Shown here piece by piece: positions 1-12,400 of a DNA stretch of 34,595 nucleotides. This stretch comes from JANQRV01 sp964533785. Its GTDB lineage: Bacteria; Bacteroidota; Bacteroidia; Chitinophagales; Saprospiraceae. The translations under genes and the position numbers were made by a program. The notes under the pieces were generated by a model, which was not told where the DNA came from, did no database searches, and saw only the letters and a program-made list of their open reading frames with translations. The DNA lies in assembly GCA_964533785.1 (NCBI GenBank), contig CAZHNG010000022.1:1-34595 (forward strand), in the 5' to 3' direction. Position 1 is the first letter of the stretch, and each line of letters opens with the position of its first letter.

Positions 1-932
1 GTTTTTTCCAAAAGCGCCTTGGTGGCCTGTATACCTTCGTGTTCACTTATATTTTCTCCTTCGTATTCAATGCCAATATACCCGTCAAAACCGGCATCTT
101 TTACAATTTTCAGCATCCTGGTGTAATCGATCCTGGTATCTTCCCCATTTTCATCAAAGTCATAGGATTTTGCACTAACTCCTTTCGCATAGGGTAAAAA
201 CTCCGCAACCCCCTGGTAGCGGTCGTAAGCTTTTTCACAAGGTACTTGCGTGCTGCCCCATTGAGCGGTCAGGCACCAATTGCCAAAATCGGGTAAGGTA
301 CCAAAGTTGGATTGATTTACTTCTTTGATCACACCGACGATAAATTGGGCATCCGAACTATACAATCCGTGGTTCTCGATCAAGACGTTGATATTCTCCT
401 GAGCGGCGTATTCACATAATTGTCCCATACCGTCGATCAGGGCGGCCCGTACTGTTGCTTTATCGCCCTTACCAAAAGCATTGACCCGGATGGAATGACA
501 ACCAAGTATCTTTGCCGCATGCACCCATTTATGATGATTTTCAACTGATTTGCGACGCTCCTGATCATCGGAATGCCCAAGTTCTCCCTCTTCGTCCACC
601 ATGATCAGCAAGCTTTTCACACCCGCTCCGTCGGCGCGTTCTTTCATGGTGATCCAGAATTGCTCGTCATTGCCTTTTTCTTTGTAAAATCCATTGACGT
701 ATTCTACGGCGTCGATCCCATAATCCTCTATTGCAATTCTGGCAAAATCGACAGCATCCAATTTACCATCCAAAAATTGGCGGTGTAACGACCATTGTGC
801 TAATGAAATTTTTAAGCCCATAGAATTATTATCTTTTTTACTTTCTGACGGATTGCACCCGACTAACAAAGAGGTATTCATTAATGCTGCGCTAACAAAG
901 GCTGTGTTTCTTATAAAAATTCTTCTGTTCAT
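1..932 (-). CDS. Sugar phosphate isomerase/epimerase-like lipoprotein (3' end cut by window)
   Basis: The frame is open from an ATG at 932 to the window edge, giving about 310 residues with the C-terminus missing. The N-terminus (MNRRIFIRN, a hydrophobic stretch, then LLVGC) looks like a twin-arginine signal joined to a lipobox, so the product is probably an exported, folded lipoprotein. The mature part has the pattern of the xylose isomerase-like TIM-barrel family: SLAQWSLH as first strand, YGIDAVEYV, then HSIRVNAFG, LIENHG with a likely metal-binding Glu, PDFGNWC, and YIGIEYEGE near the cut end. Family members isomerise or epimerise sugars or inositol derivatives using a divalent metal; the substrate cannot be told here. 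It starts 38 bases after the stop of the upstream T9SS type B protein on the same strand, so co-transcription is possible. The family call is firm, the reaction is not. Confidence 0.88.
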   Translation of the reverse strand, partial: MNRRIFIRNTAFVSAALMNTSLLVGCNPSESKKDNNSMGLKISLAQWSLHRQFLDGKLDAVDFARIAIEDYGIDAVEYVNGFYKEKGNDEQFWITMKERADGAGVKSLLIMVDEEGELGHSDDQERRKSVENHHKWVHAAKILGCHSIRVNAFGKGDKATVRAALIDGMGQLCEYAAQENINVLIENHGLYSSDAQFIVGVIKEVNQSNFGTLPDFGNWCLTAQWGSTQVPCEKAYDRYQGVAEFLPYAKGVSAKSYDFDENGEDTRIDYTRMLKIVKDAGFDGYIGIEYEGENISEHEGIQATKALLEK

Positions 933-970
933 TGATCTTAATTAAACTTGGAATGAAAAGCACCGATCTA

Positions 971-3370
971 CTACTCTCTAACAATAGTTAAAGTTTGTTT
1001 AAATTGAACGCTACGGAAAGATAACACATAATAATAATTTCCAGCGGGTAGCGGCGCTCCATTGTGCGTTCCGTCAAAACGTTCTTCATCCAGCATATAA
1101 TTCACTTTTTGGAAGACGACATCTCCCCATCGGTTGTAGACACGAAGAGAGTTTTGGCCAAATTTTACGATGTTGTCAAATACCAGTTCATCATTTCTGC
1201 CATCTCCATTAGGGGTGATCAGATTAACCAGCGTAATATCAGATGGATCGACGGCGATAAGTACCTGGACGGTATCTTTTATTGTACAACCATTTTCATC
1301 GGTGATCTGTACTACGTAGTCAACAGTTTCTTCTGGTTTTACACGAGGATTGGGAATCAAAGGGTTGCTAACTGGATAAATGGCATCTTCCCAGAAAAAA
1401 CTAACCCCGCCGCTTACATTTAACTCTACCTCCACCCCTGCGGCAACGCAGGTATCTGGTCCGGCCGATGCATTGACTTGAATAACATCAATGGCCAGGA
1501 TCATCGTATCTTTGCCGCAACCATTTTCACCGACCACCGCGTAGCCTGTGAAATAAGCGGGCGTTGCAACAGGGTTAGGGATCGTTGGATCACTTAAGGT
1601 ATTGGAAGTATCGATCCATTGATAGCTATCCGCTCCAACTGCCGACAACTCAACGGTCTCCCCCGGACAAATCAGAAAATCTGACTGGTCCACGTTCAAA
1701 TCCAGGCTTTCATCAAACGAAACGAAAATGGCATCCTGCGCAGTACAGCCTTTGTCATCGCTAACTGTGACGCTGTATCTGCCAGGAGAAGAAACCAGAA
1801 TGGAAGCATCGGTAGAGCCGTTTGACCAATTATACGTCGCAAATTCACCTACAGATATGGAGACCGTTTCTCCTTCACAAGCCCGGATATCTTCGCCTAA
1901 CAGGACATTAATGCCCGGCGGAAGATCAATGGTAAAACCAGCTTCTGCCGTACAACCATTTGCATCGGTAATCAATAGGTCATATTCATCTGGTTCGAGA
2001 TTATTAATTTCATTTTCATTACTGCTACGATCACCCACCTGAAAATTGAAGGGTGGAGTACCCGTTTCCATACGGATGACAACGCTGCCAAAACCTGTGG
2101 TGCAATCAGTTGGCAAGACTTCAATAGTATCAATTACCAAAGCAACAGGTGGCAAAATTGTAAAGGCAGCTTCACCCGAACACCGATTCGCATCAGTTAC
2201 GGTAACTGTATAATCGCCAGGTGAGAGGTTGTTCAGTAAATTCTGATCCACTGATCCAGAACCTACGTCGTACGTATAGGGAGCAGTCCCACTAGACATT
2301 TCAACCAGTGCAGAGCCCGTTCCCGTCGTACAATTGGTGGTGTTAACGATAATGTCATCCACTACCAAATCAGGCTGTTCTTGAATAGTGAAATTTTCGG
2401 TAGTTTCACAGTTATTGGCATCAGTAACCCTTACTTCGTAATTACCCGGGGCCAATCCTTCAATTTGGGGGTTGTCAAAAATTTGATCTCCAACGTTAAA
2501 CTGGTAGGGAGGCGTTCCTCCATTAACCAAAATCGTTGCACTCCCCGTGGTGGTCGCACAATCCACATTTCGAACTTCTACATCTTCGACCATTAAAGTA
2601 TTTTCAGGTTCTTGCACCGTAAGGGTATCCTGCAAAAGCGTTCGCCCCTCTTCATCTGTAATTTCTAAAAAATAGATACCGGGACTAAGGTTGTTCAGAT
2701 CTTCTTCCCTTGAAGTAAAACCCTCTGCTCCTTGCCAGTTAAAAAACACCTGAGTATTCGCAGATTCTACGGTAAGGGTAATAGAACCGTTTTGGTCGCC
2801 CTTGCAGTCGATATCGTCTACATTAATACTGGCACTTATTTGGGGCCTTTCGACAATAGTAACAGAACCTTCTTCTTCAGACAAAGAAAGTAAGACTACA
2901 TCATCGGGTGAAGTATCGGCCTGCGCAATTTCAACGGGCTGAAAGGGGAGGTCGATAATGGATAAATCTGTTTGGTCACCAATGCTACCCAGCACTTCAA
3001 ACTGTAAAAGGCTGATCACGCTGTTATCGGGTAAGGTGACAAAATCATCGCTGACTGCAAACCAGGAAAACCGCAGCAAGCCTTCATCTGCCCGGGTATC
3101 TCCAACGGCTACACCTCCCAGGTCAGCATCCATTTCATCTACAAAGCGCAGGATACTTTCATCCCAAACCAATGTAAATTCGATACTCACAATACGTTCG
3201 AAATCGTTTACCCGTAAAGGCAGCCAAATTGTTTCCGCCTCAAAAGCGGTGGTATCGGGAAAGCTGATGTCAATAGTTTGAGCCTGGTTAGAACTGTAAC
3301 AGGCCATGATCAATACTATTACAACTCCTGCTTTCCCAATAATAGTTTTCTCTAAGATGTATTTTATCAT
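971..3370 (-). CDS. Secreted cohesin-like / SprB-repeat / Ig-like protein with T9SS type B sorting domain
   Basis: A 799-residue protein from an ATG at 3370; a second ATG 20 codons in would still leave part of the signal. Residues 1-31 form a signal peptide ending near NQAQT. Residues about 33-170 resemble a cohesin-like beta-sandwich (IWLPLRVNDFERIVSIEFTL, then LLRFSWFAV). Four SprB-like repeats follow at about 178-482, each with NG(T)PPY-like and LxPGxYxxxxTDxxxC motifs. Three Ig-like units lie at about 483-715, two containing the IPNP motif. The last 84 residues, starting ITPNGDGRNDELVF and including VYNRWGDVVF, are the gliding-motility-associated C-terminal domain, i.e. a T9SS type B signal. 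The protein should cross the outer membrane by T9SS and stay on the surface or be released. It lies 78 bases after the giant gene. Its binding target is unknown; adhesion is the usual role of such repeat proteins. Confidence 0.92.
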   Translation of the reverse strand: MIKYILEKTIIGKAGVVIVLIMACYSSNQAQTIDISFPDTTAFEAETIWLPLRVNDFERIVSIEFTLVWDESILRFVDEMDADLGGVAVGDTRADEGLLRFSWFAVSDDFVTLPDNSVISLLQFEVLGSIGDQTDLSIIDLPFQPVEIAQADTSPDDVVLLSLSEEEGSVTIVERPQISASINVDDIDCKGDQNGSITLTVESANTQVFFNWQGAEGFTSREEDLNNLSPGIYFLEITDEEGRTLLQDTLTVQEPENTLMVEDVEVRNVDCATTTGSATILVNGGTPPYQFNVGDQIFDNPQIEGLAPGNYEVRVTDANNCETTENFTIQEQPDLVVDDIIVNTTNCTTGTGSALVEMSSGTAPYTYDVGSGSVDQNLLNNLSPGDYTVTVTDANRCSGEAAFTILPPVALVIDTIEVLPTDCTTGFGSVVIRMETGTPPFNFQVGDRSSNENEINNLEPDEYDLLITDANGCTAEAGFTIDLPPGINVLLGEDIRACEGETVSISVGEFATYNWSNGSTDASILVSSPGRYSVTVSDDKGCTAQDAIFVSFDESLDLNVDQSDFLICPGETVELSAVGADSYQWIDTSNTLSDPTIPNPVATPAYFTGYAVVGENGCGKDTMILAIDVIQVNASAGPDTCVAAGVEVELNVSGGVSFFWEDAIYPVSNPLIPNPRVKPEETVDYVVQITDENGCTIKDTVQVLIAVDPSDITLVNLITPNGDGRNDELVFDNIVKFGQNSLRVYNRWGDVVFQKVNYMLDEERFDGTHNGAPLPAGNYYYVLSFRSVQFKQTLTIVRE

Positions 3371-3448
3371 TTCACACTGTGCATTTTAATGAGATACCGC
3401 TTCCTGGCGATGAATGCCAGAATTAGGTTAGGTGCTAAACTACAGATC

Positions 3449-6400
3449 CTAATGAATGATCATGTGTTTTGTTTCAGAAAAACTGCTCGTTTTCAAAGTA
3501 TAAAAGTACACCCCATTTGCCAATCCTTCTTTATTGAATTGAACTTGATTTTTCCCTGCTTTAAAGTTTCCTGCAACCTTATGAACGACCGTACCATTGA
3601 TATCGCGAACAATAACGTTAGCCTGCATATCATCCGGCAAATCAAATTGAATGATAGTCTGCTCCCGGAAAGGATTGGGCTGATTCTGGTAAAGCTGAAA
3701 AGCTTTGGGAATTTGCACTTTGTCCACTCCTGTCAAGATGTTGTTTACAAATTCCAGGTCAATATTTAAGGCTTGCCCATCTTCCCGGTGAGCGAGGGGC
3801 TTCATTTGGGATTTATTGATCGTCAATACATCTTGCAAACCATCCATATTTGTTTTGGCCCGGAAGCGCAGGGTAAAGACTTGCTGCTCACCGGATATGC
3901 TCGTACTGTTCCCTTCTGCATTGAACCAACTCATTTTCAGGACTCCGGGTTGTTCTCCTACGGCAATGTTAGATAAATCGCTATCACCAGGCGGAATAAA
4001 GCTCAGCAATTCTAATGCTTCCGGATCGTAGGCTATTCCCATTTGGAAACTGGCTATATCCTTAAAATCTTCACTGGTAAAAGTAAGGTCGATAGTTTCT
4101 CCGGATGCGACCTCTGCATTCTGAATATTCAAGCTAAGCGTTTCCTCAAAGCCTCTCTCCTTAATGACTGGCTCTTCCATCAGAAAACTAGGAATGGCCC
4201 TGCCCAGAATGTCCCCGACTTTCACACCGATATAGTTTGCAACCGTATCTCTTTCAAGCCCGATCATTTGGGAATCTTCATAAGGAAATACGTTATAAGT
4301 CGTAAAATCTTCCGGCAACTGTTGAGACTCCGCAACAAAGACCCAGGAAGGGCAATTCGCAAATCGTTCTGTCTTTCCGATGATCAATTGCTGGATAACA
4401 AAAAGGTCGAGGGTGGTAAAGGCACCACTACAGTTAGCATCTCCGGCAATGATCTGATAAGGAGAATAAATCTGCGGAGGCTCTAGTCCTAAAATGAACC
4501 GCTGCCCAACAAATAAAGCATAAGTTGATAAACCATTGATCGGTATCGTATCCAGTGCAGGCCGCACCCTGTAAGTTTCGCCAACCGGAATAGCCGGAAG
4601 GATATAATGACCAGATTCGTCCGAATATTCCGTTGCTACTAAACTGTCATCCGATGAAAAAGCAACCGCTGCACCGGAAACGGCTTCCCCCCAGAAGGTT
4701 CTGATAGCGCCTGTTACACTTGCGGTATTAGTAATGAAAACCTTCCCATCTAATAAGAAATAGTCAATTACGGATGGAAGATTGTCATTCATCGTCCCTA
4801 CCTCAATGGGTAAGGGTGAAGAGTTCATACCGATTATGGCGGACTCTCCCGGCTCTCCGTTGAGTAAGACATCGATGTAGAAAAGCACTGTATTATCGGT
4901 AATTGATAAGCCTTGTCCGGTGTTTTCAAAATAATTGAAGGTCAATTCATCCAAATTAAATTGGGGTTCAATAAGTCCGGGAGTGAGTCCCTGTATCTGA
5001 GCGATATCTTCATTATCAACAACGAAGGAACCTGCCAGGGAAACCAATAGATCCAGATTGCTGATCATTACCGGCACCTGGACCAATGTACCGGCAGTCC
5101 CCGTACCATCCCCAACGTCAAGCAATACCAAATCCGACGGAACGACAATCTCTACTTCCTTGCATACTTGCTCTTCACCACATTCATTGCTAACAGTTAA
5201 ACAAACCTCATATACGCCTTCTCTTACGTATTGATGCACGGGACTGCTACTGGTTGAAGTGTTTCCATCGCCGAAAGTCCAAAAATAAGTTCCTGTGGAA
5301 GATCCATTTGACAGTGCAATAGTCGCACCATCTTGATCCAACTCAAAAGAGGATATAGGAGAAGTTGCTGCTTCCAGAATTTCCACTGCCCCCTCAAATA
5401 CGCAACCAATGCCCTCCGTTAGTGTTATTCGATAATCTCCTGGTTCCAGGTTATCGATTACTATCACCTGTTCTTCGTCCACCGTTTGCGCACCTTCACT
5501 CTGACCTGACCATTCAAGGATTGCAGCGCTATTGAGCCCGGTAACATCAATCTCTATTTTCCCTGGAGTATCGCAGTTTTTATCTGTTTTGACAATACCT
5601 ACTTCCAGCTGACAAGAGCCCCCTTCAATAACTGCCGCTTCAACCTCTTCACAACCGTTATTATCTACAACATTTACTTGATAAGTACCTGGTGGTAATC
5701 CTTCAATCGTGTAATTTTGAGCCGAAACAATTTCGCTACCGGAGACGGGACCCGTCCAACTCAGTTGATACGGTAAAGTCCCGCCCGTGAAATTCACTTC
5801 AATTTGCCCCTCTTCTCCATCAATAGCGGAAACTTCGAGTAAATCCAGTTCTTGAAAAGGTATAAAGAAACTCGTACTAGTTTCACAACCATCGCCATCG
5901 ATCAGTAATAAATCATATTGGCCTGGTTCAAATGCTCTTAGAACCGTTGGTTCTTCGGTAGTGATTGCTTCATTTCCGTTTTCACTTGTCCAGCTAATGT
6001 CGTACGGAGAAACACCATCCAAAACTTCGATCAATACATTATTTTCTTGACCACATTCGTTGGCAGAAACAGTTGCATCGACAATTAAATCACCACCTCG
6101 ATTTTCTACCGTGATCTGTTTGCGATCTTCACATCCGTTAGCATCAGTGAGTTGAACAATATATACCCCTGCAGCAAGCTGCTCGATTTGAAACTGCCGG
6201 TCGGTAACAATGCTAGTGCCAGATTCAGGACCGTCCCAATTCAGTGTGAAATCTGGTTCTCCTCCTTCAATTTCAATCAAGATACTGCCCAATTCGCCGC
6301 AAGTACCATCTAGATTGGCAAGATTAAAAATATTGACCTCACTTGGATAAATCGTCATTAACTTGCTGATCTCAGCGCCATTGGCATCTTGCACTAAAAA

Positions 6401-9400
6401 TTGATAATCTCCCGGTGTTAGATCCTCAATGATATATATAGCTTCATCAGTAATGATTTGCCCTTCTTCAGGACCACTCCAGCCTACGGTATAAGGCTCG
6501 ATCCCTCCGATTATTTCGACATCGATACTATTGAATTGCCCACAACTATTTTTAGTTACGGCAAAATTAGCACTCAGTGGTGCATTAGCATTTTCGATTT
6601 GAACGGAGCTGCTTTCTTCACATCCATTGGCATCGATCAGTGTAATCGTATAATCACCATCAGGCAATGCTTCAATCGTATAAAAATCGGTATCCAGTGA
6701 TATTTCTCCTGATGCCGGACCGTCCCATTGCAAATTGTAGGGAGCAGTTCCATTTTCGATGGACACTTCTATTCTGCCAAGCTGGCCATCAGCTCCATTA
6801 ATTGCTTCTAGAGAAAACAGGTCAATGGATTCTTCAATTACGGTAACATTTTCAAAGATTTCACAGCCAGACGCATCAGTGACAGTTATTTCATAATCGC
6901 CAGGAATAAGATCTTCAATAATAAATGAGCTGCCAGCATTTCCGGCTACACCACTTTGTGGTCCATTCCATCTAATAGTAAAAGGTCCAAAACCGCCTTC
7001 CAGACTGAGCTCCAAGTTATAAGATTGGCCACATTCATTGTCGGCCGCATCAATAGTAACCCCTAAATTTGAATTGATATTTTGGATTGCGACCTGTTCC
7101 GTATCCTCGCAACCATCCTGATCGATCAGTGACACCAGATATTGCCCGCTAGGCAAATCGGTGATATTAAATTCCTTAACCTCTAAAAATAATGCACCAG
7201 ATACAGGACCTTCCCATTTTAACTGGTACCTGGAGTCATCACCCAATATATTGACGGCAATACTTCCAAGTTCACCGCATTGGCCACTCAGCGCATTAAC
7301 ATCTAATAAGCCCAAATCTATCTCATTGATGGTAACTGTTTCTATCGTATTACAATTATTTTTGTCCCTGATCTGAATGGTATAATCACCAGGAATAAGG
7401 TCTGCGATTTGAGTAATTCTCTCCTCTGTGGTAAGTGATCCACGTTCCGGACCATTCCATTCGATGGTATACGGAGGTTCTCCGTTCAACATTTCAACTT
7501 CAAACAGGTCATTAAGTCCGCAATCACCAGCCTGAACAGTTGCCGAAACGTCAAGTGTAGCAGAAAGGTCTTTAATGGTTATCACCTGTGATTCCGAACA
7601 ATTATTGTCACCTATGATCTGGAATACGTAATCCCCTGCCGGAAGATCACTTATAGTGAATGTTTCTCCTTGAATAACAGCCGAACCATTAACCGGTCCG
7701 GTCCAGGAGAGGGAGTACTGAATTTCGGCATCTTTTGGCTCTGCAATAACCTGGCCATTGGTTTCGCAAACTTTATCTTGTGGCTGAAGACTTAATAAGC
7801 TCAAATCATTCTCATAAATGGTGATCATCTTTTCCGCCATACATCCCAAAGCATCCGTTACCTGGATTGCATAATCACCAGGAACAAGTTGTGGGATCTC
7901 ATACTCCATCCCTTCAAAGGTCATCTGCCCGCTAACAGCCCCTTCCCAAACCATTTGAAAAGGCCCTTCTCCGCTCATGATCTGGACTAAGACATTGGTA
8001 TTTTGCCTGCATTTATCCAGCAATACCGCTACACCGATAGTCAGTGTATTTTCTACGGATTCGATACTAGTGGATTGGGTCACCGAACAACCAATGGAAT
8101 CGATAACGGTAACGGTGTAATTCCCTGCGGGCAGGTCTTCAATAATATATGTCTGTTCAGAAGTGGATGCTTGACCTGATTCAGCACCTTCCCAAACCAA
8201 ATTAAAAGGAGGTACTCCGTTGGACAAAGCAACCTCGATCTGGCCCTGACCATTTTGGCAATCACCATCCTCTTTTGCTAATTCCATGTTTATCGGGGGT
8301 AATTCCTTTACCGCTACCTGACTGGAGATTTCGCAACCACTAGCATCAGTTACAACGATTTCATAATCACCAGATACCAAATCTGTTATCTCAAAATCCG
8401 TATTGAAAATGGTAATTTCTCCGGACTGATTCCCTTTCCAAACGATCAAGTAAGGCAACCGGCCATTTTCAATGCTCACTTTTACGGATCCCAGTGTTTC
8501 TTCACAACTCCCGTCTTGTGGTTCTAAATCCACAGAAAAAACGGGCAACTCAGCAATGACTGTTTCCTCGGTTACCGTACAACCATTAGCATCGGTTACT
8601 TGAATTTCATAATTACCTCCTGGCAAATTATCGATTTGGTATTCATTCGTCTCAAAGATTGCCTCACCATTATCTGGTCCCGTCCAACTTACGGTATAAG
8701 GAGCAATGCCATTATTAAGAGTAATGAATACGGCCCCTAACGATTGTCCGCATCCCCCATCGATTTTTTCAAGCTCCATTTCAATGGGCTCTAACTCAAT
8801 CACCTCAATACCGCTGACGATCTCGCAGCCGTTAGCATCGCCTACTGTTATTTCGTAATTTCCGCCTGGCAAGTTCTCGATCAGATACTCCCGCGAAAGG
8901 ATAGAAACCTCCCCAGCTTCAGGGCCTTCCCAAACCAACTCAAACGGCGCTTCCCCTTCCGCAATCGTGATGCTAATGGTTCCTAATGGCTGTTCACAAG
9001 TGCCATCCGTCTTATCCAAGGTTATCCCAAAATTGTTTAACTCCTCAATTTCCACGTCCCGCTCAACCGAACATCGATTAGCATCCGTAACCTTAACTTC
9101 GTATTCTCCGGCTGATAAACCCTCAATTAAATACCGATCCACTTCTTCTTCAATAGTGTATTCTCCGGATTCTGGTCCTTCCCAAACAACAGTGAAGGGT
9201 GCGTTTCCATTTTCCAATAATACTTGTATCGATCCCAAAACTTGCTCACAAATGATATCTCTTTTATTAAACGTTACTTCAAACGTAGGCAACTCTTTAA
9301 TCTCCACATCCCTGTAAATAATGCAATCATTGGAATCTTTTACCATAAATTCATATTCTCCGCCGGGTAGATCTTCCAGTAAATATTCGTTTACCGTAAT

Positions 9401-12400
9401 GGTATCCTTACCCGACACTGGTCCTTCCCAAGTAAAAATATAGGGTGCTGTTCCATTCAGAAAGGTAGTTTTCACTTCTCCAAAAACGTTCTGGCAATTG
9501 CCATCGCTTTTTTGCAAGATCATCGTAAAGGTTGGAAGCTCATCGATAGTTATTTCATCTACCATTTGACAGTTATTGGCATCGGTGACCGTTAAACTGT
9601 AGGTATTCTCAGGCAGCAATTCTACATCGGCGGTGACATCACCGGTACTCCATGCATAGGAATAAGGGGAGGTTCCTCCACTAACACTTGCGCTAACGCT
9701 TGCGGTAGGGATCCCATTGCAAAGCACCTCATCACCAGAAAAGCTTACCTGTAAAGCGGGCAATTCCCTTACTTCCTCATTCAATATCACAGTACAACCA
9801 TTTGCATCCGTAACAGTAACCGTATAATTACCGGCAGGTAAAGCTTCCACCTCCGCAGAGGTGTCACCGGTATTCCATTGATATTGATAAGGAGCAGTTC
9901 CTCCATTTGCGATCACCCGCACACTACCAGTTGAACCCCCATTACAGACAACAATAGTGGAAGTGATATTGGCCCTTAAAGCAGCTGGTTCTCCGACCAC
10001 TGCCTCCGCAATGGCTGTACAATTATTCGCATCCGTAACAGTTACGGTATAAATACCAACCGGTAAACCACTCAATTCAGGATCAGTCCTTCGCGTACTC
10101 CATTCATAAGTATAAGGAGCAGTTCCGCCTTCTGCAGTAACACTGACCGTACCGGACGATTCTCCATTACATAAGACATCGGTTGAAGAAGTAGTGATCA
10201 CTAAAAGCGGAGGTTCATCTATCGTTACTTGACCCGTAATTTCACATTCATTCGCATCTGTAACCGTAACGAAATAGGTGCCAACCGATAGGCCTCCTAT
10301 TACTCTTGAGCTTTCGCCCGTACTCCATTGGTATGCATAAGGTTCCGTTCCTCCATTTGCAACGGCAAAAGCCATTCCCGTTGCTTCTCCAAAACACGAT
10401 ACATCCGTAGCATTAACCTCAACCTCCAATAAAGAAGGCTCATCGATCACTGCGCCTCCTACTGCGGTACATCCATTGGCATCCGTAACAGTCACCGTAT
10501 AAAACCCTGCAGGTAAACCATCTACCTGAGCGGTTTCATCTCCCGTATTCCAGGAATAGCGGTAAGGTTCAACCCCTAGGTTTGCTATGACTGTTGCTGT
10601 TCCATTCGATTCTCCGTTACACAGCACATCTGTTGAAGTAACCGAAAGTTCTATTTCCGGTGGTTCGTTAACTACTGCTTCTCCTGTTATTGTACACCCG
10701 TTGGCATCAGTAACCGTAACAGTGTAGGATCCTGCAGGCAGTTCGGATACTACTGTAGTAGTAGCACCGGTATTCCATTCATAGGTGTAAGGGGCAATGC
10801 CTCCACTTGCATTCACTTCCGTACTTCCGGTCGATTCTCCATTGCAGACGGCATCCGTAGCACTAACTTCAATTTCTAATGCTGATGGTTCTCCGATGGT
10901 AGCCTCGCCAATTACGATACACCCGTTAAAATCGGTAACCGTAATGGTATAAGTACCGGCAGGTAGTCCTTCTACTTCTGCCGTATTATCTCCACTGCTC
11001 CACTCAAAATTATAAGGTTCAATACCTCCAAAGGCATCGACGCTGACCGATCCTGATGATTCTCCATTACATTGAGCATCCGTAGCATTCGTGATCAACT
11101 CCAGTCGTTCCGGCTCATTAACAGTGGCCTCTCCGGTAATAACACATCCGTTAGCATCGGTGACCGTTACAGTAAATAAACCCGCCGGAAGCTCTATAAC
11201 TTCGGCGCTACTCGCCCCATTACTCCAATTGTAAGTGTAGGGAAGAATACCTCCGGTAACAGAAGCTCCTACACTACCGGTTGATTCGCCGTTGCACAAA
11301 GCATCCGTTGAATTCATAGTTATCTCTAATGCTTCAGGCTCATTGATTGAAGCTTCTCCTGTCATTATGCAGCCATTTGCATCGGTGACCGTAACGCCGT
11401 AAGTACCGGCGGGAAGGTTACTCACTTCGGCGGTATTATCTCCGCTACTCCAGGCGTAGCTATATGGTTCCACTCCCTGGCCGGCAACAACTGTTGCAGT
11501 ACCTGTTGCTTCCCCATTACAAAGAACATCAGTCGTATTGATGGTGATTTCAATTGCGGGCGGTTCATTGACAATAGTCTCCGCAGTAGCGGCACAACCG
11601 TTGGCATCGGTAACGGTGACCGTGTAGGTACCGGCCGGTAATCCGAGCACCTGAGCGGAAGTTGCTCCGGTATTCCACTCATAAAGATAAGGTGGTGCCC
11701 CCCCATTTGCGGTAGCGAATACACTACCCGTTGATTCTCCATTACAAACAGCATCTACCGCGTTGGCTTGGATCTCCAATGCTGATGGTTCATTAATGGT
11801 CACCTGACCGGTAATTGTACAACCGTTAAGATCAGTAACCGTAACGGCGTAAATACCTGCAAATAGTCCATTCACATCGGCGGTTGTGGCTCCCATACTC
11901 CAGTTGTATTGATACGGTGATGTTCCGCCACTGACTTCCACTCCCGCGCTTCCCGTCGACTCTCCAAAACACAGAACATCAGAAGATCGTAGGTTGATTT
12001 CCAAAGGAAGAGGTTCACTGACCGTAGTTTCTCCAAAGGCGGTACAGCCATTAGCATCAGTAACTGTGACGCTGTAAATACCGGTTGGCAGGCCATCTAC
12101 GCTTGCGGTAGCGGCTCCATTGCTCCATTCGTAAGTATAAGGTTCAACCCCCTGGCTAGCAATGATTTCCACCCCTCCTGTCGACTCTCCATTACACAGA
12201 ACATCGTTGGAAATTATTTCTAATTCGATGGCCGGCGGTTCGTTGATGACGGCCACCTCGACTTTAGTACATCCATTAGCATCCGTTACTGTAACGTTGT
12301 AAAGACCTGCAGGCAAATTATTAACTTCCGGAAATGCATCCCCCGTATTCCATTCATATTGGTACGGCGGAGTGCCGCCGGTAGCTGAAACAGACACGCT

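Noticed and set aside
8967..9317. Open frames antisense to the repeat gene
   Set aside because: They are by-products of the repetitive coding sequence on the other strand and have no recognisable domains or starts.
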